Part shown: in pieces, positions 35,301-46,645 of the stretch
How positions within the stretch are numbered: position 1 is the first letter of the stretch
How the letters are laid out: each line of letters begins with the position of its first letter
Source of the DNA: Coenobita brevimanus
Taxonomy: Eukaryota > Arthropoda > Malacostraca > Decapoda > Coenobitidae
NCBI GenBank assembly: GCA_032717465.1
Contig: JAVRFU010003718.1
Location: forward strand, 1,384,926 to 1,448,925
Direction of reading: 5' to 3'
DNA length: 64,000 nucleotides
Notes under the pieces: model-generated
Told to the model about the DNA's origin: nothing
Databases searched by the model: none
What the model saw: the letters and a program-made list of their open reading frames with translations, nothing else
Program-made: the position numbers and the translations under genes

Positions 35301-36109
35301 AATAATGTGTAAATAATGTGTAAATAGCAGGTGAAAGCAATGGATGTTCAGTACATATGATTGAACAGTGTATTATAGTTTTATCTTACTGAAAGTGACA
35401 GTGAATAACATAGTGTAAGTAAAATAGAAGGGTAAATATTGAAAATAGAATAGAAAATGTAAATAGTAATGTAAGTAATTAGTCCTATAAGAATATGAGT
35501 ACAAATAATTTATGTTATAACAGTGAAAGTGAATCCGTGGCTCTCTATGTATTTTACTGAATGAAAAATTGAATGACTTCAGTGACAATAAACTAATACT
35601 ACTGAAGGAAACTTATGGAGAAAGACTCCAGATATATATAAGTGTGATATAGTAATAGAAATATAAAGTGTGAGGGGTTTTATGAATAATAAATGACAGA
35701 GTACCAAGAGCGAACTAGCGCAAGTGCGACGATCAGACACGCTCGTAATTTCCATTGCTTTCAGTGTTTTTTTTTGGAGTATGGATCCCAAACTACTTGA
35801 AAATCATAGAATAGTGTTTATAGTGTTTATATCTGGCTGTGGTAATCATATTACAGGTTGTCGGGAAGTGTAAAGTGGAGACTTCGTTACCCTACTTCAG
35901 AGGTCTCCACTAGTCTTACGGTAACTGACGAAGGCTCAACAAACATTCCAGGAGAAAGCTGAAGGTGTGTGCCATAAGCATATGTAATTTTAATATTCTA
36001 GGACTAATAACTGTTTTTTGGCAAATATTTTTTGAGAGTCAGTCTTAGCCCGAATAACCCCGCGGGACACGCAAAACATTGGTAAACATGCCCGCGGTGT
36101 AGGGGTTAA
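32325..36109 (+). mobile_element. complete piggyBac-type DNA transposon
   Basis: The element spans 32,329-36,105 (3,777 bp) and is flanked by TTAA at 32,325-32,328 and 36,106-36,109, the target duplication diagnostic of piggyBac. Terminal inverted repeats: left CCCCTTAACCGCGGGG, right (complement) CCCCTACACCGCGGGC. A subterminal repeat CCGCGGGGCGTCACTTT occurs at about 32,336 and 32,381, the first with a perfect stem GCGTCAC-TTTC-GTGACGC. CCGCGG is also repeated near the right end. It carries one transposase gene in plus orientation and an AT-rich 3' region (35,270-36,060). Confidence 0.95.
33048..35269 (+). pseudogene. piggyBac transposase, broken by one stop and one frameshift
   Basis: Roughly 740 codons from MSHSRPAIPAAAAP. 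A long Ser/acidic N-terminal region (33,048-33,650) is followed by an in-frame TGA at 33,651-33,653. The same frame continues through FVPENLLFDE and the DDE core: IDES (Asp at 34,251), YTDNYYT (Asp at 34,494), then a one-base shift in a G-run at 34,708-34,712. The third Asp in LVDKSD (34,808) and the C-terminal cysteine-rich domain (CQVCA...CAEC...CVTCFFDYH, ending 35,269) are in the new frame. All three catalytic aspartates and the zinc-binding Cys/His survive. The TGA could be a decayed CGA; the G-run indel could be an assembly error. In function it would excise and reinsert the element at TTAA. Confidence 0.93.
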
Positions 36110-36574
36110 TCATGTAAACTGTAGCCAGTGTATACTGTTGCTATGTGGATTTTGTTCTTGTCATCCCAGGTTCATCCAACATGTAAACCTGGTAGACTGC
36201 AGACTGGATTTTTATTATTATTATTATTATTATTAAGGACATCTAAATAATAATAATTTGTATTATTATTGAAAACATCTTGCATTTGGTATTGCCAAGT
36301 TATTTAACTCATGTTGTCTCCAGATGATAATGTTCTTGCTGCCAACAAGATACTTTTGTTAATCAAGGTTTGAAAGGAAAGAACTAATGTGTAGTATATT
36401 TTCAGGTGTGTGAGTTGACTCAGCCATGGAAACCGCCTACAGAGAGGGAGCAGGGGGGGAGAAGAAAGCCAAATTAATACCAACCAGCTGCCACATAAAT
36501 ACCAGCCAGCTGCCTGGACAGGAAACCAGAAGTTCCCTTTCTCCTACGGTCCACCATCCTCCTCATTTGGAATA
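36110..36574. other. non-coding unique sequence
   Basis: (ATT)n at about 36,212-36,234; otherwise nothing recognised. Confidence 0.5.
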
Positions 36575-36740
36575 GGGAGTTGAGGGAGAAGGAAGGGGAG
36601 ACTGAGGATAAGGTAGGAATGGAGAGGTATATGAGAGGGGGGGAGCAGTGAAATGGCAGGAGACAGGGTGACTTGGAGGCAATTTGTTTGTTGCCACCCC
36701 TTACAGGATTAAGGCATCCTGCTATAGGTAGACAGATAGT
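36575..36740 (+). mobile_element. LINE-A 3' end
   Basis: AGAGGTATATGAGAGGGGGG through GCCACCCCTTACAGGATTAA and GGCATCCTGCTATAGG to a short GATA-type tail. 5'-truncated. Confidence 0.85.
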
Positions 36741-36904
36741 GTAGATTTATTCAAACCAGAGACCAGTATCTCATTTTGGTGTGTGTTTGATTTTTTGCTG
36801 AGCAGATAGATGATGATTGGATGACATTTGTATGGGGGAGTACATGATGAGGGTTGACAGCACTTATTTAACTTGAAAAGTTGGATGGATTATTGGATGG
36901 TTTT

Positions 36905-37076
36905 TATGAAATGCATGTATTTACCTATTTGTATTTACCTATTTGTAGTATACAGGAATTGAGCAATGCTCGTGTTGTCCTGTCTCCATATCCACATTTA
37001 TCAAGTCTACCTTTACACACATGAATGTTTTTCTCATGCACCACCTCTTTGTCTAAGTCGTTCCAAATATTTAAGT
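36905..37076 (-). mobile_element. older CR1-like 3' fragment
   Basis: The minus strand encodes LNIWNDLDKEVVHEKNIHV then KGRLDKYGYGDRTTRA, the C-terminus of a CR1-like RT. Its 3' tail is a simple repeat of AAATAGGTAAATAC type at 36,905-36,950. Its 5' break coincides with the 3' tail of the larger CR1-like copy. Confidence 0.75.
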
Positions 37077-37116
37077 ATTTACCTAATATACCTAATTGTG
37101 ATATACACGGAATGTA

Positions 37117-40097
37117 CTATGCTCGTGGGTTTCCGTCGCTGTTTCTCAGTAAGTCAGATTTAGCTTTAAACTCGTTTAAGTTTTTAGACTGGACGATCTC
37201 TTTGTCCAGGCTATTCCATAAGTCTATACTTCTGTAAGGAAAGCTATATTTCTTGATATCCTTCAAGCAGCTTGACTTTTTCAATTTCATTCCGTGTCCT
37301 CTTGTTGCTCTCTTATCCCATACAAACAGATCTTCTTTGTCAATTTTATCTACTCCCACCATGGTCCTGAACACTGCAATCATGTCTCCCCTCTTTCTCC
37401 TTTCCTCTAATGAAGGCAAATCCAGTTTTTCCAGCCTCTCTCTGTATGACAGGTCTGTCAGACTGGGGACCATCTTGGTTGCTGTTCTTTGTATTCTCTC
37501 AATCTTGTTTATATCATTCTTTTTGTGTGGGGACCACACTACCGCTGCATATTCTAACCTGGGGCGGATCATGGCCACTATCAATTTTTTCATCATTTCC
37601 TCATCCATATAATGAAATGCTACTCTTATGTTAGTCAAGAGTTTATAAGTCTCTCCAACTATCTTGTTAATGTGCTTTTCTGGTGACAAACTATCTTGGA
37701 CCAGCACTCCCAAATCTTTCTCTTCTCTCCTTTTTGTGATTAAATCATTACCCCAAAAATAATTCATTGATAGTCTCCTGGTACTTTTACCCATTTCCAA
37801 TATTTTACATTTCTTTACATTAAATTTCATTTCCCACGTCCGGCTCCAATTGTGTATCCTATCCAAATCCTCCTGCAGTATTTTACAATCCTCCTCAACC
37901 TCTATCTTCCTCAAGATCTTTACATCATTAGCAAACAGACTTGCATAACTGTTCACTCCATCTACCATATCATTTACGTAAATCAGGAACATTACTGGCG
38001 CCAACACTGAGCCTTGAGGGACTCCACTTGTTACTTCCCTCCATCCAGACATCTTTTCCTTTATTACTGTCCTCATTTGTCTGTCTCTCAAAAAGTCTCT
38101 TATCCATTCCAGAAGTTTCCCCTTTAGTCCTCCTATATATTCTAGTTTCCACATTAGTCTCTTATGAGGTACCTTGTCAAAGGCCTTCTCTAAGTACACA
38201 CAATCCACCCAACCATCTCTCTCCTGTACCACATCAATCGCTCTTGAGTAAAAGCTCAACAAGTTAGAAACACATGACCTTCCACTTCTGAATCCAAACT
38301 GACATTCAGCCAAAATATTCATCTCTTCCAGATATTTTATCCATCTGTCTTTCAGGATTCTCTCACACAATTTTGCGACCATGCTGGTTAGAGACACTGG
38401 TCTATAATTCAGGGGTTCTTCCCTGTTTCCTCCCTTGTAAATTGGTACCACATTTGCCCTCTTCCATTCTTTTGGCACTTTCCCCTCTTCCAGTGAGCAT
38501 ACAATTAAGCTGTGAATTTTATCCGCCAGTTGTTCTCTGCATTCCTTCAGTACCCAGTTAGAAATTCCATCAGGTCCTGGGGCTTTCCTTACATCTTGAG
38601 TTTCCAGTAATTTATACACTTCCTGTACCTCCACTTTTATATCTTTCATCACCGGAACATTTCTAATCACTCCCTCCCCTTCCACAAGCTCCTTTTCTTT
38701 AGTGAAAACTGACTGGAAACGTTTGTTCATTATTTCTGCTTGCATTGCCGCATCCTTAAAGACCTCTCCTTCTACTTTCAGTTTGGTGATTCCTTCCTTT
38801 TGTTTCAGTTTGCCATTAACAAATCTATAAAACAGTTTGGGTTCATCCTTGCATTTGTCTATTATACCTTTTTCAAAATTCCTTTCTTCTTCTTCTCTAC
38901 GTATTCTTGTGTATTTATTTCTAGTTCTTTTATATTCTTCCTTTGTTCTGTTGTTACCTCTCTTTCTCCAATTGTTCCACGCCTTAACTCTCTCTTTTTT
39001 TTTGCTATCATACACCTTCTATTAAACCACTCCTTTTTCCTGTTTTCTTTCCCTCTTACTCTTGGTACAAATTTTTCCATTCCCAAATTATAGAGGTCTA
39101 GAAAGATATCCCACTTCCTCTGTATCTCCCTTGTTTCTCTGAATTTTCTCCAATTCGCATTTTCAAAAAAGTTTCTCAATCCTGTAAAATTTGCTTTCCC
39201 AAAGTTGTATCTTCCCTGTCTATGAAGCTCGTCTCTTGGCTCGACGTTTCCTATTAACATCTGGAACTCATTGACCACGTGATCACTTTTTCCCAAAGGA
39301 CAGAGATATTCCAATGATTCTATTACATCGGGTTCTTTGGTGAACAGTAAATCTAACCTTGCTGGTGTGTCCTCACCTCGAAACCGTGTCTCTTCTTTGA
39401 CCCATTGCGTCATCACATTATTCATTATTATATTTAATAACATAGTGCCCCACGAATCCTCGCCGCCTCCCTAGTACCATTCCTCCCAGTTCACCTCTTT
39501 ACAATTAAAGTCACCCACCAAAATTATATTATCGCTTTTCTCAGTTATTTTTTGCAAATAGCTAGCCATATCTGACAACATCTCATGGTATTCGTCATCC
39601 TTCCATGCTCTCGTCTTTGGGGGAACATACACTACCGCCATATCTCTCTTAACATTCTCTCCAGTTTCTAATTTCATATATATCACTTCAGCCCTGCCTT
39701 CTCCCATTTCCACAGTATCTACATTTATGTTGTTCTTCACTGCTATCATCACTCCTCCTCCCTTTTTTTCTTTTCTGTCTGTTCTCCATATTTTGTATTT
39801 ACCATCTCCCAAATGAACATCAATATCTTCTCTTAATTTGGTCTCTACAAAGCACATGACATCAGGTTCATGTTCTCTCAAGAAATCATTAATTTCGATC
39901 CTTGTCGATATGAAACCATCAACATTTGTATATATCACCTTCAAATTATTTTTGACATTATTAATACCCTCTTCTCTCCTACTCTCTGTCTGTACCACTT
40001 CCTCAACTTCTGATCTTTCACAACCATCCCCCTTAGTTTCCTTCACTTCTATTTCCTTAAATACCATTTCCTTACTTTCATATCCAATACTCTCCAA
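37117..40097 (-). pseudogene. LINE-C ORF2 (endonuclease plus RT), multiply broken
   Basis: The endonuclease (39,473-40,097) shows VIYTNVDGF, CFVETKL, VVYVPPKTRAW and LVGDFNCKEVNWEEW, then an in-frame TAG at 39,471-39,473. The same frame continues with LDLLFTKEPDVIE and GKSDHVV to a frameshift in a T-run (plus strand) at about 38,995-39,003. The RT (37,117-39,015, 632 codons) has APGPDGISNWVLK and FGFRSGRSC. Motif A reads CVYLEKAFDKVPH, two residues short and lacking the usual catalytic Asp. Motif C reads LFAND instead of FADD (37,923-37,934). The enzyme is therefore dead even without the stop and frameshift. The C-terminus NSLDKEIVQSKNLNEFKAK is typical. Confidence 0.9.
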
Positions 40098-40362
40098 AAA
40101 AAAGTATTACATTCTTCCTCTGTCCTCTTATCATTTTTTTCCTTTACTTCTTCCTTTAATGATTTTAAAACTTCTCTTTCTTCTTCATTCAGATCTTTTC
40201 TTATTATAATATTTTCCATCCCCGCCTCTTTGCTTAATTTCCAGGTCACTTTAAGTATCTCATTTATTACACTTTCTGATGTAAACTTGACTCTCATTGG
40301 TCTTGTTTCCCCTTTCTTGTAAGGCCCTATCCTCCTTACTTCCTCAATTTCTTTTACCCATG
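40049..40362 (-). pseudogene. LINE-C ORF1 C-terminus
   Basis: The minus-strand frame WVKEIEEVRRIGPYKKGE, RPMRVKFTSESVINEIL and GMENIIIRKDLNEEEREV to WYLRK, stopping at 40,049. It resembles the RNA-binding C-terminal domain of LINE ORF1 (gag-like) proteins. It overlaps the start of ORF2 by 49 bp. The N-terminus is absent because of 5' truncation. Confidence 0.75.
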
Positions 40363-40365
40363 TGT

Positions 40366-41022
40366 GGATAGTTATGCCTGTGTTGTGGTATCAGGATTTC
40401 AGGAGCTTGAATGATGTGTGGGGATGTGGCCCATTAGGCATGCCATTGAGACTTAGAGTAGTTCTCATTATTATTAAAGTAATTATTATTATTACTAATA
40501 TTATTATTCGTGGTAGGTGGGGGTGCTCACCATCCACTCACTCGATGTAGAGCTGCTCTCCGGTGTCTACCCTTTCCTCTCCTCCATCCTTCTTTCCTTC
40601 CTTCCTCTTCTCTCTCTCTTTCCTTAATTCTTTCCTCATCCTTCTGCTTACAGGTGACTTTACACTCCCTCTTCTGTCTTCCTTTCCTTCATTCTTTCCC
40701 CTTCCTTCTGCCTGTGGGTGACTGTACACTGAGTGACAAGCCAAATGGTTTCCTGTACACCAGGGAAACATTTACTGTGCCGGGTGGTAATCATATAACC
40801 AAATTTTTGTGCCTGGTGGCTTAGTGGGTAATTGTGATGTTCCAGTTGGATTGAGCTGGTGAAGGTTTATATCCAAGGGATGGTTGGGGTTTATTGCTCA
40901 TGTAATGCTATTCAGGGATGAGTGAGGCTGGTCACTCTCATCTTAAATGTTAGGATCAACTTGCCTAGCCGCGGTCTCCTACACTCCTCATTGGGCGATG
41001 TAGGATTGGATGATGGATGATA

Positions 41023-41058
<36 letters not shown>

Positions 41059-41904
41059 CATTATTATTATTATCATTATTATTATTATTATTGTTGTTAT
41101 TATTATTATTATAACCAGTTAAAGTACCTCATCTTACATGGGGGGAAAAGTGCAGGATTTTTTTTTTTCTTTTGGCTGTGACATCTTTTATTTTGCCAAA
41201 GGGACCTGTAGTATGGGGCCTTCTGCTGATGTCATATAGTTTATACTTGCTACCACCAGACTGTTTTATTCATATTAGGAGACAGCCCTCTCTGTGAAGA
41301 AATTAAGTCTATCTCTATCTACAACCGTTTCCTACTACCTATTTATCTAAACTGCTATCTTTTCATATTCAGTCTTGAGTAGTAACAAAAGAGTAACACA
41401 AGAATAATACTAGTCATTAAGAATTATGTAAATAATGCAGAACCATAGGATTGTCATGTTCTGCTGCAGTCCACAATCTTCCTTTCTGGGAATAAGGAAG
41501 TACATGAGGGACTATTACCAGGGAATTGAGCCAGACAAATGATGTAAAATGGATTTGTTCATATTTGTTCTCGTGTACTAGTAGCTGTAGTAGTTGCAAC
41601 CCCAGGCCCATCAGAATATGAATTCAGTGGATGGCAGGCTGAGTTACCCTTCTGTAGTCCACCTTTCTCCTGTTGGGGGATAGGGAAGGCAATCTCCCCC
41701 CTTTCATCCTAGTAGTGCCACTCCAGCACCAATACATTAAGAGTTAACTAAGATCTGTATTGAACACCTCCACAGACAAAGAGTTAAATTATCAGCAGAC
41801 CTGAGATTATCTCCTAAAAACCTGCCACATTTTCAGGGGCTGCCTGTGAAACTCGTGTTGATGTTTCCGTTGTTGCTGTGTTGGTGTTACCACTGCCAAC
41901 GGGG
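40366..41904. repeat. non-coding with (ATT)n microsatellites
   Basis: (ATT)n at about 40,467-40,508 and a longer interrupted array at 41,022-41,113. CT-rich patch at 40,560-40,700. No gene recognised. Confidence 0.7.
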
Positions 41905-42165
41905 TTAGTGATGCTGCGATGGGGTTAGTGATGCTGCGATTGATGTCGATGCTGCGATGGGGTTAGTGATGCTGCAATTGATGTCGATGCTGCAGTGGGA
42001 TTAGTGATGCTGCGACTGATGTTGTTGCTGTGATGGGGTTAGTGATGCTGCGATTGATGTCGATGCTGCAGTGGGATTAGTGATGCTGCAATCGATGTCG
42101 TTGCTGTGATGGGGTTAGCGATGCAGCAATCGATGTCGATGCTGCGATGGGCGACAATGCTACAT
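41905..42165 (+). repeat. GATGCTGC minisatellite
   Basis: GGGGTTAGTGATGCTGCGAT and TGATGTCGATGCTGC recur in irregular units of about 18 and 36-57 bp. Frames give Ala/Met/Leu repeats only. Confidence 0.85.
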
Positions 42166-45100
42166 TGGGGTTGGTGCTGCAGGCTCCTTGTAACACAGTG
42201 GCCTTTAACCTGTGGGGAAATTAACTGGTCAGAAGAGGTTACCCTAGGCCATCTGTCTTCAAATCTTATCTACTGCTACTACTACACCTACCACTACAAC
42301 TACGGCTATTACCGCCCTTCTGAAAAGTGAGTTAGAAAATTTTTGGTTTGTCCACCTTGACTTGGCAAAGATTTGTGTCATTTGCAGGCCAATCCCCAAA
42401 GCCCTGAAGCAGAGTAAGACAAGGATGGCAGTACTGTGACTTTGCATCCTTTCTAAATCACTCTTAGCCAAGTTGAGATGTACAGAGTATTACAGTTGCT
42501 CCCCTACTTATGAAATTTTAATTGAGAATTCCTCACCCCATCCTTGGGTGGGAAAAGGAGGCAGAGCTGTTGATAATGATAACGCCTAATGATGAGAGCT
42601 AATGATAATGCCTAATGATGATAATTAGGATTAGTGGCAGTGCCAGGCTCAGTAGGCTAAGTAGATCTTTCCACCACTAGAGTATACAGTGCCAGTTAAC
42701 TTAATCTAGGTACTCATATTACTTGCTCATTGACAACAGCGACAATGATGCTGATGATGATAGGATAGGATGCTGCAGTGCCAGGAATCAATCCCTGGCA
42801 CTATGAGGCCATGAGCTTTGTAAGAATAATACCACAGGACCTAATAAAATCTCAAGCCAGTAAGTCTTTAAACCTGTCAACAACAACGGTTCATTGCTTA
42901 CATGGTCATAAGTGGGAGAGCAACTGTCTTTATTCCAATTAACACCAGATGGTTTTATTCAACTGAAAGTGATGCTCTGTGGTCTTAGGATAATAATGAT
43001 CTTTATTTTTAACCTACCTTTTTTTATTAGTCTGTGCTCAATTATCATAGTTCTTTCACCTTAACTTGGCCCAGGATATGTCCACTCACCAGCTTTTTTC
43101 TTGTATCTCAGTGGTACTGTAGAATAACACAATATTACAGGTCTACATCCATCCCATTGCACTTCTTCATGACTAGCATTCTACTTGATAAACTGTTGCT
43201 GAGATGCTTATTTTATGCCTGGGTAGAAGTACAATAAGTAAATGCCCCAGGTTTACCAGTAGCAGATAGTTTTGAAACCTTTCCCCTGCACTTCATGATT
43301 AGCATGTCTCCTTGCTAAGGTGTTGCCTCAGCTCAGCATTATTTCAAGCTGATAGATAAAGTACACAGGTAGATAAACATTACACAGATACACATAGATA
43401 GTAGATATATTGCAGTAAGTGTTGGCTAGATAGATATACTGCAAGAATTTTGTGACAGAAAGGTTCCTCATTTTATTTTTGATGCCTTTGACCGCTAGTA
43501 CAGTGTTTCTCTCAGTTGAACAATATCTGGTGTTAGTTCAGTCAAAGTGGCTTGTCTTTGTGGCTGGGGTGATTTCCTAATGTGATTTCTCAGCAAGCTT
43601 CCTGTGCCACCTAGAAGACACCCTAGTGAATTATGCATATGATTATTGATTGATTATTATGTTGATGTTTGTATTGTAATTGATGCACAGTGGACAATTT
43701 CATAGCCTGTGGTTTGGCCAGTTGTGTCAGATACTTGTGTATATTGTTGCTATGTTGTCCATTTAAATCACCCACACCAATCAACCCTGCAGTTCTGGCC
43801 TTACTCGTTGTTTACGAACCTCAGCCCGTCGATTCCCCCGTGTGGAAGTTGGAACACTAAGTACCAGTACGCTTTAAGAAAAAAATAAGCTCCAAATCAG
43901 ATTGAGGAGATTAAAGTTTTGCGCTGGCAGTAAATGAACGAAAAGTCTGCATCGTAAAAATAAGTTTTAAAAATTTTGTGCTGAATTAGTTGCAATAATA
44001 CTGTCATGTAGCGCGGCCCCAAGTCCCTTTGCTACTAGCGGGGTTTTGGAGGATTGCGAATACCTGGGAGGTTGGGTAAGCACTTTTACAGCACACACAA
44101 CCCACCATTGTGTGCCATGATATATATTGGTTCTGACATCGGTAATGGGGGCTGTCGGACAGTGAGAAGGAGTCCATCAGTGCATATGTTGGAAGGATAA
44201 GTGGCACACAGGTGGATGATTATATAAGTAAACATGCACTCAGCCCTTGCTTGCAATAACCACGTTGTGGCCGTACAGTAAGGGGGCGGAATGCTCTATG
44301 AGGGGGTTGTGTTTGATGGCCAGTTTTTTTGTTTATTTTTTACGGCCTAGGCAATGCTTCAAGGATTGGGCATACGTTCTTAAATGGATATCGCAAGCCA
44401 GACGTTGCACACTTTGTTCACATCTATCAGATGCTGGACCACACATTCACAACCACCCAGTCATTCACCAATTTTTTGTTTCCTCTGTTTTGCAAGAGAC
44501 CTGGGACTAGCTACTGACTGATGTAATTCCATATGGTGCCACGTCCAGCTGGAGCGCCATAACTCTTGACACCACCACTTGATTGTCTAGTTGTATGTTA
44601 CCACCAAGTGTAGTAACTTATATCCTGGGTAGCAAAAAGCCACTTGGCTTGTCACTCATGACAGTCACGAGATGTCCACTTTGATTAGTAATCGTATCAG
44701 ACAACCAGTTTCTTTACCTGCTGCCGTCAGCTTTGAAAGAAGACATCTTCGCTAGATTCGAGTAAAGCAACTAAGGTTATAGACAACTGGCCAGCCGTAC
44801 ACAGCCATTGGCTATGAAATGTTTTGCATAAATCCTGTCCTGAGCATGAGCAAAAGTATGTAGACACTTCTCTGCCAGCTGTAGGAATGGAAGGTGTTGT
44901 TTGATTATGTGGTAAGGACTGCACATCAGCGTTACTATTCTTTCCTAGTCCACCATTCTCCTTTAGGGGTATAGTAAAGGAACTGAAGGCTGTTAATTTA
45001 ACCTGACAGTTTCAATATCTGATCATTGCCGTATGAAGGTGTCTGTTCCAGGCATCAGTAAAACAACAGAAGGAATGTTACCCTCTAGTCATCTGGGGAA

Positions 45101-45585
45101 GAGTGATAAATATACAAGTTAGTGCTGGCAGAGTATTGTTGGCATACTTTTGCACATACCTGTACATCACAAACAGATGCAATAAGTCCTGGTTATATGC
45201 CATAGATGCTAAAAAATACAGGGTGGCTCATATATAACATGTCTGGTCATGTGTGTTTTGTTCTTGCGTTTTGAACCATACCTTACCCCATCCTTAGGTG
45301 GGAAGAAGAGGCTGGGATGATGATGATTGCAATGATGATTATTATATTGATGTTGATGATTATTTGATTGATATGGTGTAGGCTTAGTCAGCTTTACCAT
45401 CACTACCCTGCATCGTTCTCTGTTTCCCATAACCCTTTCTTACTTGATAGTGATTGCTTGTTTGCATCCATTGGTTGCATTTTTTTATCAAGTAATTTAG
45501 TATCTCCTCTTGCATTTGCTTCAGTAATTGCTTAAAGTTCACTCATTTTAGTTATAAGAAATTTTTACCCTCTGACTTTTATCTA
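42166..45585. other. non-coding unique sequence
   Basis: About 3.4 kb with no ORF carrying a recognisable domain and no transposon end that I can identify. Small TGATGA and TAATGATAATG patches at 42,560-42,620 and a short GATA patch at 43,380-43,440. Confidence 0.5.
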
Positions 45586-45765
45586 CTGCCAGCCAGACAT
45601 CTCGATCCCATAAGGGGGGGCCACAAACAAATTAACTCCATGTCATTCTCTCTTCTGCCATTTGACTGCCCTCTCTCCAACTCACACCCCCCTCCCTCGT
45701 ATCTCTCCACTCCATTCATCCATCTCTGCCATGGTCTCCCCTCCTCCCCTCCCCCTCCACATCAT
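45586..45765 (-). mobile_element. LINE-A 3' end running into the gap
   Basis: ATCTACTGCCAGCCAGACAT then CGATCCCATAAGG and CTCTCCAACTCACACCCCCC match the LINE-A 3' end in minus orientation. It is cut by the run of N. Confidence 0.8.
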
Positions 45766-45865
45766 NNNNNNNNNNNNNNNNNNNNNNNNNNNNNNNNNNN
45801 NNNNNNNNNNNNNNNNNNNNNNNNNNNNNNNNNNNNNNNNNNNNNNNNNNNNNNNNNNNNNNNNN
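45766..45865. other. assembly gap (100 N)
   Basis: Exactly 100 undetermined bases, a conventional scaffold gap of unknown true length. ORFs crossing it are meaningless. Confidence 0.99.
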
Positions 45866-46059
45866 TGCACTGAATATTCCTAAATTTATATGTTTGTGTT
45901 TGATGGTGCCTAGATAGGTGTAGGTAGGGTATTGTGGGGGGTGGTTGGCCAAAGTCCAGACCCAAATTCATTTTTCACATAAGAGTTATTATTTATAAAC
46001 CACGGAATTTGTAAATTGCGGCAGTGGTCCAGACCCAAATTGCCGCGATTTACAAGGAT
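45866..46059. other. short unique segment after the gap
   Basis: CCAGACCCAAATT occurs twice (about 45,955 and 46,029), a small direct repeat. Nothing else recognised. Confidence 0.5.
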
Positions 46060-46268
46060 TGAGTGAATGTAGGTGAGATGGAGGGAGAGAGAGGGAGGGG
46101 TAGACCAAGGATGAGGTGGAGAGACGGAGTTGAGAGGTATATGAGGGAGGGGAGGGGTGAGCTGGGGGGAGGATAGTCAAATGGTGGGTGACAGAGTGAC
46201 TTGGAGGCATTTTGTCTGCGGCCACCCTTTGCAGGATTAGGGCGTCGGGCTATAGATAGATAGATTTA
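46060..46268 (+). mobile_element. LINE-A 3' end
   Basis: AGGGGTAGACCAAGGATGAG through TTGAGAGGTATATGAGG and GCGGCCACCCTTTGCAGGAT to (GATA)n at 46,252-46,266. Confidence 0.85.
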
Positions 46269-46339
46269 TTTTTCATCCTGATAAAACATCCAAATTCGAT
46301 TTAACAAAAAAACTTCCAGTGAGTGATATGCAATGCACT

Positions 46340-46645
46340 AAATTCCTTTTATGTATCGGTAGTATCGGCAGAAAATCAGCCGATACCACTTCCGATACTC
46401 TAAAAATGGGCCGATACCATCGATACATCGCTACATCTCTAGCCACCACCACCACTCTCACTGCTCACTCCCGCCACACCACTCGCAGCTTCCCCATACA
46501 AAGTACAAGCCCCTTACCTTATTTTCCTCCTCGCCGCCCCTTCAGTTTCCCGCAGCAAAATCACCCCCTCCCCAAGCCACAAGGTAACATCACATCCCAT
46601 GGCTCCGTCCTCGTCCTCATCAGATCCTTCCTCTAGGGGCCGGAG
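46340..46645 (+). mobile_element. possible hAT-type terminal region
   Basis: 46,355-46,430 holds TATCGG/CCGATA motifs in both orientations, including a perfect 8-bp stem GTATCGGC-AGAAAATCA-GCCGATAC. Such motifs occur near ends of some hAT transposons (recalled, not verified). Downstream at 46,598 an ATG opens MAPSSSSSDPSSRGR, which is then cut by LINE-B. Tentative. Confidence 0.3.

Larger units (their letters stand above)
37077..40365 (-). mobile_element. LINE-C, CR1-like, nearly complete
   Basis: About 3.3 kb in minus orientation with the end of ORF1 (40,049-40,365), an overlapping ORF2 (37,117-40,097) and a 3' tail ATTAGGTATATTAGGTAAAT at 37,077-37,100. It is truncated at the 5' side inside ORF1. 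CR1-type RT signatures: VPQGSVLAPVMFL, DLGVLVQDSLSPEKHI, LEYAAVVWSPHKK and YRERLEKLDLPSLEERRKRG. Confidence 0.9.

Noticed and set aside
45640..45971. ORFs crossing the N gap
   Set aside because: Include undetermined bases and LINE 3' sequence.
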